Assembly: GCA_045541395.1 (NCBI GenBank)
Contig: JAZQIZ010000035.1
Coordinates: 1 to 43,423 of the forward strand
Direction of reading: 5' to 3'
Origin: JAZRWQ01 sp045541395
Lineage (GTDB): Bacteria > Bacillota > Clostridia > Oscillospirales > UMGS1783
Length of the DNA: 43,423 bases
In this document: piece after piece, positions 32,179-40,682 of the stretch
How the letters are laid out: every line of letters starts with the position of its first letter
Numbering within the stretch: position 1 is the stretch's first letter
The notes under the pieces: generated by a model
Database searches by the model: none
Seen by the model: the letters and a program-made list of their open reading frames with translations, nothing else
Told to the model about the DNA's origin: nothing
Position numbers and translations under genes: made by a program

Positions 32179-33351
32179 ATGGAGAAATTCAGTTTCTGTT
32201 CACCTACCCGCATTTTCTTTGGTAAAGACAGTATTGAAAATCTTGCCCAAGCCTTAAACGACATTAAACCTAATGCAAAGCTGCTTTTAGTTTACGGCGG
32301 TGGCTCTATTAAAAAGCTTGGCATTTACGATAAGTTTTTAGCCATATGCAAGGAAAACGGCAACGAAGTTTTTGAATTGGGCGGCGTTGAGCCTAACCCC
32401 AGAGTTCAGTCTGTTGAAAAGGGCCTTGAGATAGTTAAAGCAAACGGTATTGACATTATTTGCGGCATTGGCGGCGGCAGCGCTATTGACGCCGCAAAGG
32501 CAATTGCCCTTGCAAGATATTATGAAGGCAATGCTTGGGATATTGTTGTTAATCCCTCTCTTGCGCCCAAAGTAATGCCCATAGTAGCTATTCCTACCTT
32601 AAGCGCAACAGGAACCGAAACCGATAATTTCTCCGTTATTTCCAATCCCGAAACAAACGAGAAGATCGGCATTGGCGATAACCGCATCCGTCCTACAGTT
32701 GCTATTATGGATCCTACCTATACCTACTCTGTAAGCAAGTATCATACAGGGGCAGGCACTGCAGATATTTTCAGCCATATTTTTGAAGGTTATTTCAATA
32801 AAAACAAAGGTGCTTTCCTTAAAAAGCGCATAAACGAAGCGCTTCTTAAAACCGTTATTAAATACGGACCTATAGCCCTTGAAAATCCCGAAGATTACGA
32901 AGCTCGTTCCAATTTGATGTGGGCTGCCTCCCTTGCTATCAACGGCGAAACCTTCTTAGGTAACGCTGCAGCAAGCTGGAGTTGTCATCCTTTAGAGCAC
33001 ATTTTAAGCGGTTATTATGATATTACCCACGGCGCAGGCCTTGCGGTTTTAACTCCCGCCTGGATGAAGTTCTGCTTAAAGGAAGAATATGCTGTTGAAG
33101 ACTTTGCTGAATACGGCGTAAACGTTTGGGGTATTGACGCAAACCTTGATAAGCTGGAAATTGCAAATATTGCAATTGAGAAAACAAAAGAATTCTTAAC
33201 CTCCTTAGGAATGCCCACCAACCTTAAAGATACCGGCATCCCCGATGATACCAAGCTTAAGGAAATGGCAGATCACATAGGCAACCTCACAAAAGCTTAC
33301 GTTGAAATGACTCCCGAAGACATTTTGAATATATACAGATCCTGCTATTAA
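32179..33351 (+). CDS. Iron-containing alcohol dehydrogenase (butanol dehydrogenase-like)
   Basis: This 390-aa enzyme reduces aldehydes to alcohols with NAD(P)H. The nucleotide-binding segment GIGGGSAIDAAKAIA (about residues 96-110) carries the GGGS motif of the group. The metal-binding acid and histidines lie in the TADIFSHIFEGYF helix and the SWSCHPLEHILSGYYDITHGAG segment. Overall it reads like the BdhA/YqhD branch, so ethanol or butanol formation, or detoxification of aldehydes, is likely. AAAGGAGC precedes the start. It is the last gene of the operon, followed by a terminator. Confidence 0.92.
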   Translation: MEKFSFCSPTRIFFGKDSIENLAQALNDIKPNAKLLLVYGGGSIKKLGIYDKFLAICKENGNEVFELGGVEPNPRVQSVEKGLEIVKANGIDIICGIGGGSAIDAAKAIALARYYEGNAWDIVVNPSLAPKVMPIVAIPTLSATGTETDNFSVISNPETNEKIGIGDNRIRPTVAIMDPTYTYSVSKYHTGAGTADIFSHIFEGYFNKNKGAFLKKRINEALLKTVIKYGPIALENPEDYEARSNLMWAASLAINGETFLGNAAASWSCHPLEHILSGYYDITHGAGLAVLTPAWMKFCLKEEYAVEDFAEYGVNVWGIDANLDKLEIANIAIEKTKEFLTSLGMPTNLKDTGIPDDTKLKEMADHIGNLTKAYVEMTPEDILNIYRSCY

Positions 33352-33356
33352 CAGTA

Positions 33357-33387
33357 AACGCCCCGAATAATCGGGGCGTTTGTTTTA
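33357..33387 (+). terminator. Terminator of the aldolase-ADH operon
   Basis: AACGCCCCGA (33357-33366) pairs with TCGGGGCGTT (33371-33380), loop ATAA, followed by TGTTTTATT. Confidence 0.85.
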
Positions 33388-33399
33388 TTCTTATACAAA

Positions 33400-33428
33400 A
33401 AAACAGGGACTTAAAAAGTCCCTGTTTT
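33400..33428 (-). terminator. Terminator of the ribokinase operon
   Basis: A 13-bp stem (33400-33412 with 33416-33428) has A-runs on its left, which read as T-runs after the minus-strand ribokinase gene. Confidence 0.85.
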
Positions 33429-33435
33429 ATATTAA

Positions 33436-34365
33436 TTAACCAAAATTCTTTTTGAAGCACTCGTCAACTTCTTCTCTGGTGGGGATAGAAGGAGCGGAGC
33501 CCTGGCGGGTAACGGAGATACCTGCCATGCAAGTAGCGTACTTAATAGCGGTTTCATCATCAAAACCTTCTGCTAAAGCAGCAGCGAAAGCGCCATTGAA
33601 GGTATCGCCTGCGCCGGTGGTATCAACAGCCTTAACCTTTAAGGGCTTAATGTTGATTTCCTTTTCGCCGTTGTAGAAGAATGAGCCCTGAGAACCTAAA
33701 GTCATAAGAACAGCCTTGCAGCCCTTAGCGATAATGATCTTAGCAGCTTCTCTTGCATCATCTAAAGTTTCGATAGGGCCAACGCCTGCCAGAACAGCAG
33801 CTTCGGTTTCGTTGGGAGTTACGTAATCGATATCCTTATAAACTTCAGCGGGCATATCCATCATAGGTGCGGGGTTAACAATAAGCTTCTTGCCATGCTT
33901 CTTGCCTAAAGCTAAGAATTCAAGAACAGCTTCGGTATTGGTTTCATACTGAGTAAGAAGAACGTCGGAAGTCTTAATATCTTCTTCAGCATTGCGAATT
34001 TCGTCAACGGTAATTTCAGCGTTAGCGCCTAAAATAACAACGATTCTGTTTTCGCCGCGTTCCTTGTGAATAATAATAGGAGCTGCGCCGGTGGAAGCAG
34101 TTTCGGAATAGTAAACGTACTTATCGCTGATACCAACGTTTTTGTAATGATCAAGGCAGTTGGTAGCAAAAGCGTCTCTTCCTAATTTTGTGATCATAAT
34201 GGTTTCTGCATTGAATTTTGCAGCAGCAGTAGCCTGATTGGAGCCTTTGCCGCCGGGGCCCATTTTCAGTTCATAACCAACGATAGTCTGACCGTCAACG
34301 GGGAATTCGGGGGTGTAGGTAGCAATATCCTGAATAAAGCTACCCATAACTGTTACTTTACCCAT
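33436..34365 (-). CDS. rbsK: Ribokinase (PfkB family)
   Basis: This 309-aa cytoplasmic kinase phosphorylates ribose or a related sugar or nucleoside at the primary hydroxyl using ATP. The first PfkB signature GPGGKGSNQA is at residues 36-45. The anion-hole and catalytic motif DTTGAGDTF contains the base Asp254. The sequence reads as ribokinase rather than fructokinase, notably the GGKGSNQA motif. No ribose transporter or ribose-5-phosphate isomerase gene is nearby; the only neighbour on its strand is the mutarotase-like gene 19 bases upstream, which would supply the correct anomer. AAGGAAG precedes the start. Confidence 0.92.
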   Translation of the reverse strand: MGKVTVMGSFIQDIATYTPEFPVDGQTIVGYELKMGPGGKGSNQATAAAKFNAETIMITKLGRDAFATNCLDHYKNVGISDKYVYYSETASTGAAPIIIHKERGENRIVVILGANAEITVDEIRNAEEDIKTSDVLLTQYETNTEAVLEFLALGKKHGKKLIVNPAPMMDMPAEVYKDIDYVTPNETEAAVLAGVGPIETLDDAREAAKIIIAKGCKAVLMTLGSQGSFFYNGEKEINIKPLKVKAVDTTGAGDTFNGAFAAALAEGFDDETAIKYATCMAGISVTRQGSAPSIPTREEVDECFKKNFG

Positions 34366-34384
34366 AGTAGTATCTTCCTTTCAA

Positions 34385-35341
34385 TTACTTAACGATATCA
34401 ATTTCAAAATACCATTCTTCCTTGCTGTTTGCCTTAAGCACGGAATACTGGTTTAATTCTCTTGCAGTGTCAGGTCTGTCAAAGGAGCCTGTTGCAATTT
34501 CCATAGCCGCATTGGAGTGGTTGTGGAATTCACCGTCATTCAGCCACATACCGCCGTAAGGAACCTTCTTTTCATCGAAGGTAAACTTCAGCATAGTGCC
34601 ATCAGAGGGGTATTTATAGCCGATCCAACCTTCAGGAAGAGGATCACAGAAGTAATACTTCCATGCAGCGCCTTCGCCGGGAACGAACTTCTTGTTTTCG
34701 TCAATTCTGGTCTTACCGTCCTTACCGTAAGGAAGGGTAACCTTATCGTTTCTTACGCCGTACTTCTCAGCATCGGAAGCGAAAACGATCTCAGCCTTGG
34801 AGCCTTCAGGAAGAGGAGTAATAACTCTGCCGCCTTCTTCAGCCTTAGCCATAAAATGAGCAGCCCAGATATAATCAAAATCAGTATCGCAAAGGTTGGT
34901 AGCAGTAAAGTCAATTCTGATGCCGCCGTTAGCACCTTCGCTGATCTTTCTTTCGAAAGTATAGGGCAGGCACACAGAACGGGTGTATGTATAAACTGCA
35001 TCCTCTGTAATAGTAAAATGATGGGGCAGACGGCAAACCTCGCCATGATCAAGATACTTACCGCCCTTTAAGGGACCTTCGGGAATCTCCCAAGGGTCAA
35101 TGGTGGGGAACATATCGTCATAAGCGGCACATTCCGCATCAACATAGTAGGTATCAATACCAAGTCTTCTGTAGGTAGTTTCAGGCCTGCCCTGTTCCAT
35201 ATATTCTCTGCCGGATTCAAGGCAAATGAGGGAGCAAAGCTTGCCGCCCTGAGAAGGCAGGAAGGTTGCCTGAAGCTTTTCGGTTTTAACGATAACAGCC
35301 TCAATATCCTTATAAAGGCCTTTAGTTACATTAAAGCTCAT
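34385..35341 (-). CDS. Aldose 1-epimerase-like (galactose-mutarotase fold) protein
   Basis: This 318-aa protein shows the galactose-mutarotase beta-sandwich pattern: an N-terminal FLPSQGGKLCSLIC strand pair, a mid-region DPW and HGEVCRLPHHFT segment with candidate catalytic His, and a C-terminal EIATGSFDRPDTA stretch. It is cytoplasmic. Function as an anomer converter for the ribokinase downstream is plausible but the exact sugar is unknown, and some proteins of this fold act as lyases or hydrolases instead. AAGGAT precedes the start. A TATAAT-like -10 (complement of 35385-35390) lies upstream but its -35 is weak. Confidence 0.8.
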   Translation of the reverse strand: MSFNVTKGLYKDIEAVIVKTEKLQATFLPSQGGKLCSLICLESGREYMEQGRPETTYRRLGIDTYYVDAECAAYDDMFPTIDPWEIPEGPLKGGKYLDHGEVCRLPHHFTITEDAVYTYTRSVCLPYTFERKISEGANGGIRIDFTATNLCDTDFDYIWAAHFMAKAEEGGRVITPLPEGSKAEIVFASDAEKYGVRNDKVTLPYGKDGKTRIDENKKFVPGEGAAWKYYFCDPLPEGWIGYKYPSDGTMLKFTFDEKKVPYGGMWLNDGEFHNHSNAAMEIATGSFDRPDTARELNQYSVLKANSKEEWYFEIDIVK

Positions 35342-35498
35342 GATAGTCTATCCTTTCATAAATTGTTGATTGCATAGTATTTATATTATAATACCACACT
35401 TTCCCCATAAAAGCAAAATATTTTTGCCATATTCTCTTGTTTTTTTGCAAAAATAAATTTCCTGTGCTGTAATGAGAGCAATAACACTAAATAAAAAG

Positions 35499-35530
35499 AG
35501 ATCCCCGAACGTAAAGTTCGGGGATCTTAT
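35499..35530 (-). terminator. Terminator of the hydrogenase operon
   Basis: A 12-bp stem (35499-35510 with 35516-35527) and loop GTAAA lie 9 bases beyond the last hydrogenase gene; on the minus strand it is followed by CTCTTTTTATTT. Confidence 0.85.
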
Positions 35531-35535
35531 TGCAA

Positions 35536-37278
35536 TTAGAAGTTGTATTTCTTTCTTGCAGTATAGGAAGTATGAAGCAGTTCGTGGGACTTATGAGAAC
35601 CGGGCTTTTCGAAATATTCTTCGTAAAGCTTCTTGATGGAGGGGTTCTCATGAGACTTTCTGATAGCCTTGGAAGCATCCTCAGCATAGAGAGCCTTAGC
35701 ACGTTCAGCCTTAACATCAATATACATACGATCCTTAGCGGAAACGATAGGCTGGCCGCCGCCTGTTACGCAGCCGCCGGGGCAACCCATAACTTCGATA
35801 AAGTCATAAGACTTTTCGCCTGCCTTGATAGCTTCAAGGAGAGCCTTTGCATTACCGGTACCGTGAGCAACAGCAACACGAACGGTTTTGCCTTCAAGAT
35901 CAACTTCAGCTTCCTTAATGCCTTCCATACCGCGAACAGCGTGGAATTCAACGTTTTCTAAAGTCTTACCGGTAACAACTTCGTATACGGTACGAAGAGC
36001 AGCTTCCATAACGCCGCCGGTAACACCGAAGATAACGCCGGCGCCGGTGGATTCACCTAAAACGTCATCAAAGTCTTCTTCGGGCAGTCTTGCAAAGTCA
36101 ATACCTGCCTGCTTGATCATTCTTGCAAGTTCACGAACAGTGAGAACTGCGTCAACATCCTGCATACTTTCATGGCCCAGTTCTTCACGGGCAGCTTCGT
36201 ACTTCTTAGCGGTACAAGGCATTACAGAAACAACGTAGATGTTCTTAGGATCAATATTATTCTTTTCTGCATAGTAACTCTTGATTACAGCACCCAGCAT
36301 TTCGTGGGGAGACTTGCAGGAAGAAAGGTTAGGAATGAATTCGGGATAGAAGGTTTCGCAATACTTAACCCAACCGGGAGAGCAGGAGGTGATCATAGGA
36401 AGAGCAGCTTCTTTGGAAGCAAGTCTTTCTAAGAGCTCGGTGCCTTCTTCCATAATGGTAAGGTCAGCAGCAAAGTCGGTATCAAATACCTTATCAAAGC
36501 CAAGTCTTCTAAGGGAAGCAGCAAGCTTACCGGTAACGGGAGTACCCATAGGCATACCGAATTCTTCACCTAAAGCGGCTCTTACAGCGGGAGCGGGCTG
36601 AACAACAACGTGCTTTTCGGGATCATTAATAGCAGCCCAAACATCATCAATAGAGCTCTTTTCTCTTAAAGCGCCAACGGGGCAAGCAGTAATGCACTGG
36701 CCGCAGTTTACGCAGGGAGACTCAGCAAGGCTCTTTTCGAAGATGCAGCCAACGGCTGTCTTAAAGCCACGGTTGAATGCGCCGATAGCGCCGATCTTCT
36801 GAACGTTGTTGCAGGTAGCAACGCAACGGCGGCAGTAGATGCACTTGGAAGCATCTCTAACGATGGAAGCAGAAAGATCATCAAACTTGGTGTCCATCTT
36901 AGCGCCGTCAAAGGGGTAATCATCAACGCCGTATTCTAAGCAGAGAGCCTGAAGCTCGCAGTTGCCGGAACGAACGCAGGAGGTGCATTCTCTGTTATGG
37001 GTAGAGAGAAGCAGCTGAAGGTTCATTTTACGCTGAGCGCGAATAGCGGCGGTGTTTGTTTTAACTTCCATGCCTTCGGTTACAGGCATAACACAAGCAG
37101 CACCAAGTGCTCTTGCACCCTTTACTTCAACAAGGCAGATACGGCAAGCGCCGATAGCCTGTACGTCTTTAAGATAGCAAAGAGTAGGAATATTGATATT
37201 TGCTGCTTTTGCGGCCTCGAGAATAGTAGAACCTTCGGGCACGCTAACTTTAATACCGTCAATAGTTAAGTTAATCAT
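35536..37278 (-). CDS. hydA: [FeFe] hydrogenase catalytic subunit of a bifurcating-type complex
   Basis: This 580-aa subunit makes H2 at the H-cluster. In order it has a 2Fe-2S domain (Cys34, Cys45, Cys48, Cys62), a His-Cys3 4Fe-4S site (His94, Cys98, Cys101, Cys107), two 4Fe-4S clusters (Cys146/149/152/156 and Cys189/192/195/199), and the H-domain with L1 TSCSPGW (Cys299), L2 MPCTAKK (Cys354), L3 MGCPGGC, followed by the small-subunit-like C-terminus. L1 has Ser300 where many enzymes have a second Cys, a variant I recall from trimeric/tetrameric NAD(P)-linked enzymes. With the two upstream genes it forms the HydABC complex that couples NADH and ferredoxin oxidation to H2. GGAGG precedes the start. 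Confidence 0.96.
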   Translation of the reverse strand: MINLTIDGIKVSVPEGSTILEAAKAANINIPTLCYLKDVQAIGACRICLVEVKGARALGAACVMPVTEGMEVKTNTAAIRAQRKMNLQLLLSTHNRECTSCVRSGNCELQALCLEYGVDDYPFDGAKMDTKFDDLSASIVRDASKCIYCRRCVATCNNVQKIGAIGAFNRGFKTAVGCIFEKSLAESPCVNCGQCITACPVGALREKSSIDDVWAAINDPEKHVVVQPAPAVRAALGEEFGMPMGTPVTGKLAASLRRLGFDKVFDTDFAADLTIMEEGTELLERLASKEAALPMITSCSPGWVKYCETFYPEFIPNLSSCKSPHEMLGAVIKSYYAEKNNIDPKNIYVVSVMPCTAKKYEAAREELGHESMQDVDAVLTVRELARMIKQAGIDFARLPEEDFDDVLGESTGAGVIFGVTGGVMEAALRTVYEVVTGKTLENVEFHAVRGMEGIKEAEVDLEGKTVRVAVAHGTGNAKALLEAIKAGEKSYDFIEVMGCPGGCVTGGGQPIVSAKDRMYIDVKAERAKALYAEDASKAIRKSHENPSIKKLYEEYFEKPGSHKSHELLHTSYTARKKYNF

Positions 37279-37292
37279 ATTCTGTATCCTCC

Positions 37293-39176
37293 TTACTTTA
37301 CTATTATAGCCTTGAACTTACAAGAATCAACACAAGCACCGCACTTAATGCACTTAGCCTGGTCGATAGTGTAGGGCTGCTTACGCTCACCGGTAATAGC
37401 TTCGGTGGGGCACTTCTTAGCGCAGAGAGAGCAACCCTTGCACAGTTCGGGAACGATTTCGTAAGTAGCAAGCTTGGAGCAAACGTGAGCAGGGCACTGC
37501 TTCTGATAGATATGTGCCTCATACTCTTCACGGAAATATTTAAGAGTAGAAAGAACGGGGTTAGGAGCAGTCTGGCCGAGGCCGCAAAGAGAAGTAGCCT
37601 TGATGGTCATAGCCAGCTCTTCCAGTTTTTCAATATCGCCGTCTTCGCCTCTGCCGTCGGTGATCTTTTCAAGAAGTTCATACATTCTTCTGGTACCAAC
37701 ACGGCAGGGAGTGCACTTACCGCAGGATTCATCTACTGTGAACTCTAAGAAGAACTTAGCAATGTCAACCATGCAGTTATCTTCATCCATTACGATAAAG
37801 CCGCCGGAACCCATCATAGAGCCGATAGCAAGCAGAGAATCGTAATCGATAGGAGTATCAAGGTGAGATGCGGGGATGCAACCGCCGGAGGGGCCGCCTG
37901 TCTGAACTGCCTTGTAAGCCTTACCGTTGGGGATACCGCCGCCGATATCATAAACAATCTCACGAACGGTTGTACCCATAGGAACTTCTACAAGACCGGT
38001 CTTATTGATCTTGCCGCCGAGAGCGAATACCTTAGTACCGTTAGACTTTTCGGTACCCATCTTGGTAAACCATTCAGCGCCGTTATTAATGATCTGTGCA
38101 ATATTTGCATAGGTTTCAACGTTGTTAAGGATGGTGGGCTTATCAAACAGACCCTTAACTGCAGGGAAAGGAGGACGGGGTCTGGGTTCGCCGCGCTTAC
38201 CTTCAATAGAGTTCATAAGAGCGGTTTCTTCGCCGCATACGAATGCGCCTGCGCCGAGACGAAGGCCGATATCGAAGCTGAAATCAGAACCAAAGATATT
38301 TTCACCTAAGAGGCCATATTCATGGGCCTGCTTAATTGCATGGTTAAGATGTTCGCAAGCAAGGGGATACTCAGCACGAACATAGATATAACCCTGGGTA
38401 GCACCGATGGCATAGCCTGCAATAGCCATAGCCTCTAATACTGCATGGGGGTCACCTTCAAGGATGGAACGGTCCATAAATGCGCCGGGGTCGCCCTCGT
38501 CAGCATTACAGCAAACGTACTTCTGTACATTGCCACGATTTGCACAAGCAAACTTCCATTTAAGACCGGTGGGGAAGCCTGCGCCGCCACGGCCACGGAT
38601 ACCGGAAGCTAAAACTTCCTCGATAACGCCGTCGGGAGTCATTTCCTTAATGCATTTACCTAAAGCGGTGTAACCGCCGGTAGCAATATATTCATCAATA
38701 TTCTTAGGATTGATAACGCCGCAGTTTCTCAGAGCGATTCTCTGCTGCTTCTTAAAGAAGCTAACTTCTTCAAGGGGCATTGGCTCAGCGTCTTCGCCGC
38801 AATCGGGGTTTTCAACGCCGGTCATGGTGTATTTACCAATGGGAGCACCGCCCTTTAAGTGCTTTTCAACAACTTCAATACCCTTTTCGGCAGTCATTTC
38901 AACGTATGTAACCTTATCTTTGCCGGGAGCAAGTACTTCAACGATAGGTTCATACTGGCAAAGGCCAATACAACCAACTGCAATAAATTCGCAATCGGTA
39001 ATACCCTGTTCTTCAGCAGCCTTCTTCATCGCTTCCATAACAGCGCCTGTACCGGAAGCAACGCCGCAGGTAGACATACCAAACAGTACTCTTGTGGTTT
39101 TTGCATCAGCAGGACGGGGGCCAACGGTATTCTTCAGCTGTTCCTGCATGGATCTGATTTCTTCCAATGTTTTCAT
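37293..39176 (-). CDS. hydB: NuoF-like flavin/NADH subunit of the hydrogenase
   Basis: This 627-aa subunit has an N-terminal thioredoxin-like 2Fe-2S domain (about residues 25-110; Cys37, Cys69 and Cys73 are visible), the FMN/NADH-binding core (GRGGAGFPTG at about 195-204 and CNADEGDPGAF), a NuoF 4Fe-4S site (SCGKCTPCRVGTRRM and the later SLCGLGQ), and two C-terminal ferredoxin clusters (CKGCSLCAKKCP and CIKCGACVDSC). This is the electron-bifurcation subunit of the HydABC/Hnd type, extended relative to respiratory NuoF. It lies 14 bases before hydA and 19 bases after hydC. GGAGG precedes its start. Confidence 0.96.
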   Translation of the reverse strand: MKTLEEIRSMQEQLKNTVGPRPADAKTTRVLFGMSTCGVASGTGAVMEAMKKAAEEQGITDCEFIAVGCIGLCQYEPIVEVLAPGKDKVTYVEMTAEKGIEVVEKHLKGGAPIGKYTMTGVENPDCGEDAEPMPLEEVSFFKKQQRIALRNCGVINPKNIDEYIATGGYTALGKCIKEMTPDGVIEEVLASGIRGRGGAGFPTGLKWKFACANRGNVQKYVCCNADEGDPGAFMDRSILEGDPHAVLEAMAIAGYAIGATQGYIYVRAEYPLACEHLNHAIKQAHEYGLLGENIFGSDFSFDIGLRLGAGAFVCGEETALMNSIEGKRGEPRPRPPFPAVKGLFDKPTILNNVETYANIAQIINNGAEWFTKMGTEKSNGTKVFALGGKINKTGLVEVPMGTTVREIVYDIGGGIPNGKAYKAVQTGGPSGGCIPASHLDTPIDYDSLLAIGSMMGSGGFIVMDEDNCMVDIAKFFLEFTVDESCGKCTPCRVGTRRMYELLEKITDGRGEDGDIEKLEELAMTIKATSLCGLGQTAPNPVLSTLKYFREEYEAHIYQKQCPAHVCSKLATYEIVPELCKGCSLCAKKCPTEAITGERKQPYTIDQAKCIKCGACVDSCKFKAIIVK

Positions 39177-39195
39177 CTGATATTACCTCCGTCTC

Positions 39196-39672
39196 TTAAT
39201 ACTTAGCAAGAATGTCTTTAACCTGATCTACGGTAACTTTACCGTATACATCATCGTTAATAAATACAACAGGTGCAAGACCGCAGCACCCCAGACAACG
39301 GGTACCTTCGATAGTGAATTTACCATCGGGTGTGGTTTTGCCGCATTCAACACCGAGAAGTTTAACAAATTCGTCTACAATTGCCTGCGCACCCTTTACG
39401 TAGCAAGCAGTACCGGTGCAGATGCTGATAATGTTTTCACCCTTAGGTTCAAGGGAGAACTGTGCATAGAAAGTAGCTACGCCGTATACTTCTGCAACGG
39501 GGATATCCAGAGCTTCAGCAATAAGCTCCTGAGTTTCAAAAGACAGATAACCAAACAGTTCCTGTGCCTTCTGCATTATGGGCATAAGCGGACCGGGATT
39601 GTTTTTGTTCTGTTCAATAAACTCTTTGAGCTCGATAGTCTTCTGCTCTATCTGTTCATTAGTAAGTGCCAT
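39196..39672 (-). CDS. hydC: NuoE-like 2Fe-2S subunit of the hydrogenase
   Basis: This 158-aa subunit has a helical N-terminus and a thioredoxin-like domain with Cys85, Cys90, Cys126 and Cys130 binding a 2Fe-2S cluster (CTGTACYVKG and CLGCCGLAPVV). It passes electrons inside the HydABC complex. It is the first gene of the operon hydC-hydB-hydA. AGGAGG precedes the start, and the upstream region holds two overlapping inverted repeats. Confidence 0.95.
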   Translation of the reverse strand: MALTNEQIEQKTIELKEFIEQNKNNPGPLMPIMQKAQELFGYLSFETQELIAEALDIPVAEVYGVATFYAQFSLEPKGENIISICTGTACYVKGAQAIVDEFVKLLGVECGKTTPDGKFTIEGTRCLGCCGLAPVVFINDDVYGKVTVDQVKDILAKY

Positions 39673-39717
39673 TCGCTTTTCCTCCTAAACTTTATCTTAA
39701 TTTCTTTAATTATTAAG

Positions 39718-39744
39718 GTGTAACGGAAAATTACACATTTCCGT
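39718..39744. promoter_or_regulatory. Interleaved inverted repeats in front of the hydrogenase operon
   Basis: GTGTAA (39718-39723) and TTACAC (39731-39736) form one inverted repeat with a 7-base centre. ACGGAAA (39723-39729) and TTTCCGT (39738-39744) form a second, interleaved with the first. On the minus strand a TATACT -10-like box (39747-39752) lies immediately upstream, without a good -35, so the repeats would sit around the transcription start, a typical operator position. They do not match the Rex consensus well. Confidence 0.45.
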
Positions 39745-39814
39745 ACAGTATAACTATATCACAAAGACTCAAAAAAAACAAGAAATAAATATTAGGTTTA
39801 TTATAATCTATACG

Positions 39815-39859
39815 AAAAAAGGAGAGAAAAAGCAAAATATACTTTTTCTCTCCTTTTTT
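39815..39859 (-). terminator. Terminator of the LemA gene
   Basis: A long, A/T-rich 18-bp stem (39815-39832 with 39842-39859) lies directly after the LemA stop on the minus strand and ends in T residues in that direction. Confidence 0.75.
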
Positions 39860-39863
39860 TAGC

Positions 39864-40379
39864 TTAATTTTCTTTAAAAAGACACTTTATTTCAAATTTA
39901 AACATTGAAGAAATTATATTACCGGGAAACATACGGCAGGTTTTGTTATATTCCCTGGCACACTCATTATAATTAATCTTTGCATTGGCAATATCCTGTT
40001 TTAAAGCTCTCAGATAACCCAATAGCTCAAGATATTCCGACTTGGAATGAAGGGACTTGTCTTTCTCACCTAATTCAAAAACCTCTTTTACAAGCAATGA
40101 AAGCTCATTATCGGCCTCTTCCCTTTCCATTACGGTCTGCGCTGCCTGGCCATTTGAAGCCGCAACTTTAATTCTTTCGCAAAACTCGTTATCTTCTGTA
40201 TGTTCTTTTATTACCTCTATTACGGAAGGAACCAGATCAAACCTTTTTTTAAGGAAAACATCCACTGTCGAAATAGCCTCTTCACAGCTGATACCAAGAC
40301 TTATTATATGATTATATTTACCTACAAGATATAAAATTGCAGCCAGAATTATTACTAATACAGCAACAAGCCATAGCAT
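39864..40379 (-). CDS. lemA: LemA-family membrane protein
   Basis: This 171-aa protein has an N-terminal membrane helix (about residues 2-20) and a long helical bundle typical of LemA: the KYNHIISLGISCEEAISTVDVFLKKRFDLVPSVIEVIKEH region with its RxDLVPxxxxxxK motif, and the ANAKINYNECAREYNKTCRMFPGNIISSMF end. It is probably an N-out, C-in membrane scaffold; molecular function is unclear. The ATG at 40379 is chosen because AGAGG lies 10 bases upstream; a GTG at 40388 would put that site only 1 base away. Confidence 0.9.
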   Translation of the reverse strand: MLWLVAVLVIILAAILYLVGKYNHIISLGISCEEAISTVDVFLKKRFDLVPSVIEVIKEHTEDNEFCERIKVAASNGQAAQTVMEREEADNELSLLVKEVFELGEKDKSLHSKSEYLELLGYLRALKQDIANAKINYNECAREYNKTCRMFPGNIISSMFKFEIKCLFKEN

Positions 40380-40529
40380 ATAAAACACGCCTCTCTATAC
40401 CGAAATTATGACAAAACGGTAACAACTTTTTTATTATTATAACAAATGTTTTATTAAAAATCAAGTTAGTAACTCTATCATAAAAACAGCATAGTATATA
40501 GTGTACTACAAAAATAGGAGGTACTTTGT

Positions 40530-40643
40530 ATGTGTTTTAACAATTTATTTAACGATGATTGCATTTGGTGGGTAATTGTAATAGCTATTCTTTTATTCCT
40601 TATGCAGAACAATAACTGCTGCATCGAAAGGTCCTGCTGCTAA
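40530..40643 (+). CDS. 37-aa Cys-rich single-pass membrane peptide
   Basis: Behind a perfect AGGAGG, an ATG encodes MCFNNLFNDDC, then WWVIVIAILLFL, a membrane helix, then a polar tail with four Cys in NNNCCIERSCC. A strong terminator follows the stop directly. The gene is too short for usual gene callers but its ribosome-binding site, composition and terminator argue that it is real. Similar tiny Cys-, Asn- and Trp-rich membrane peptides occur widely in Clostridia with unknown roles; a link to sporulation or to metal binding is possible. Upstream CATAGTATA resembles a SigK-type -10 box but the -35 is not convincing. Confidence 0.65.
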   Translation: MCFNNLFNDDCIWWVIVIAILLFLMQNNNCCIERSCC

Positions 40644-40644
40644 T

Positions 40645-40682
40645 AAAAAGATCGGCTGAAGTAATTCAGCCGATCTTTTTTT
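40645..40682. terminator. Bidirectional terminator
   Basis: A 16-bp stem (40645-40660 with 40665-40680) with loop GTAA has an A-run on the left and a T-run on the right. It ends the 37-aa gene on + and the zinc-ribbon gene on -, whose stop codon abuts it. Confidence 0.85.

Noticed and set aside
39718..39744. Rex operator at the hydrogenase operon
   Set aside because: Half-sites GTGTAA/TTACAC and ACGGAAA/TTTCCGT do not match the TTGTGAA/TTCACAA type consensus.
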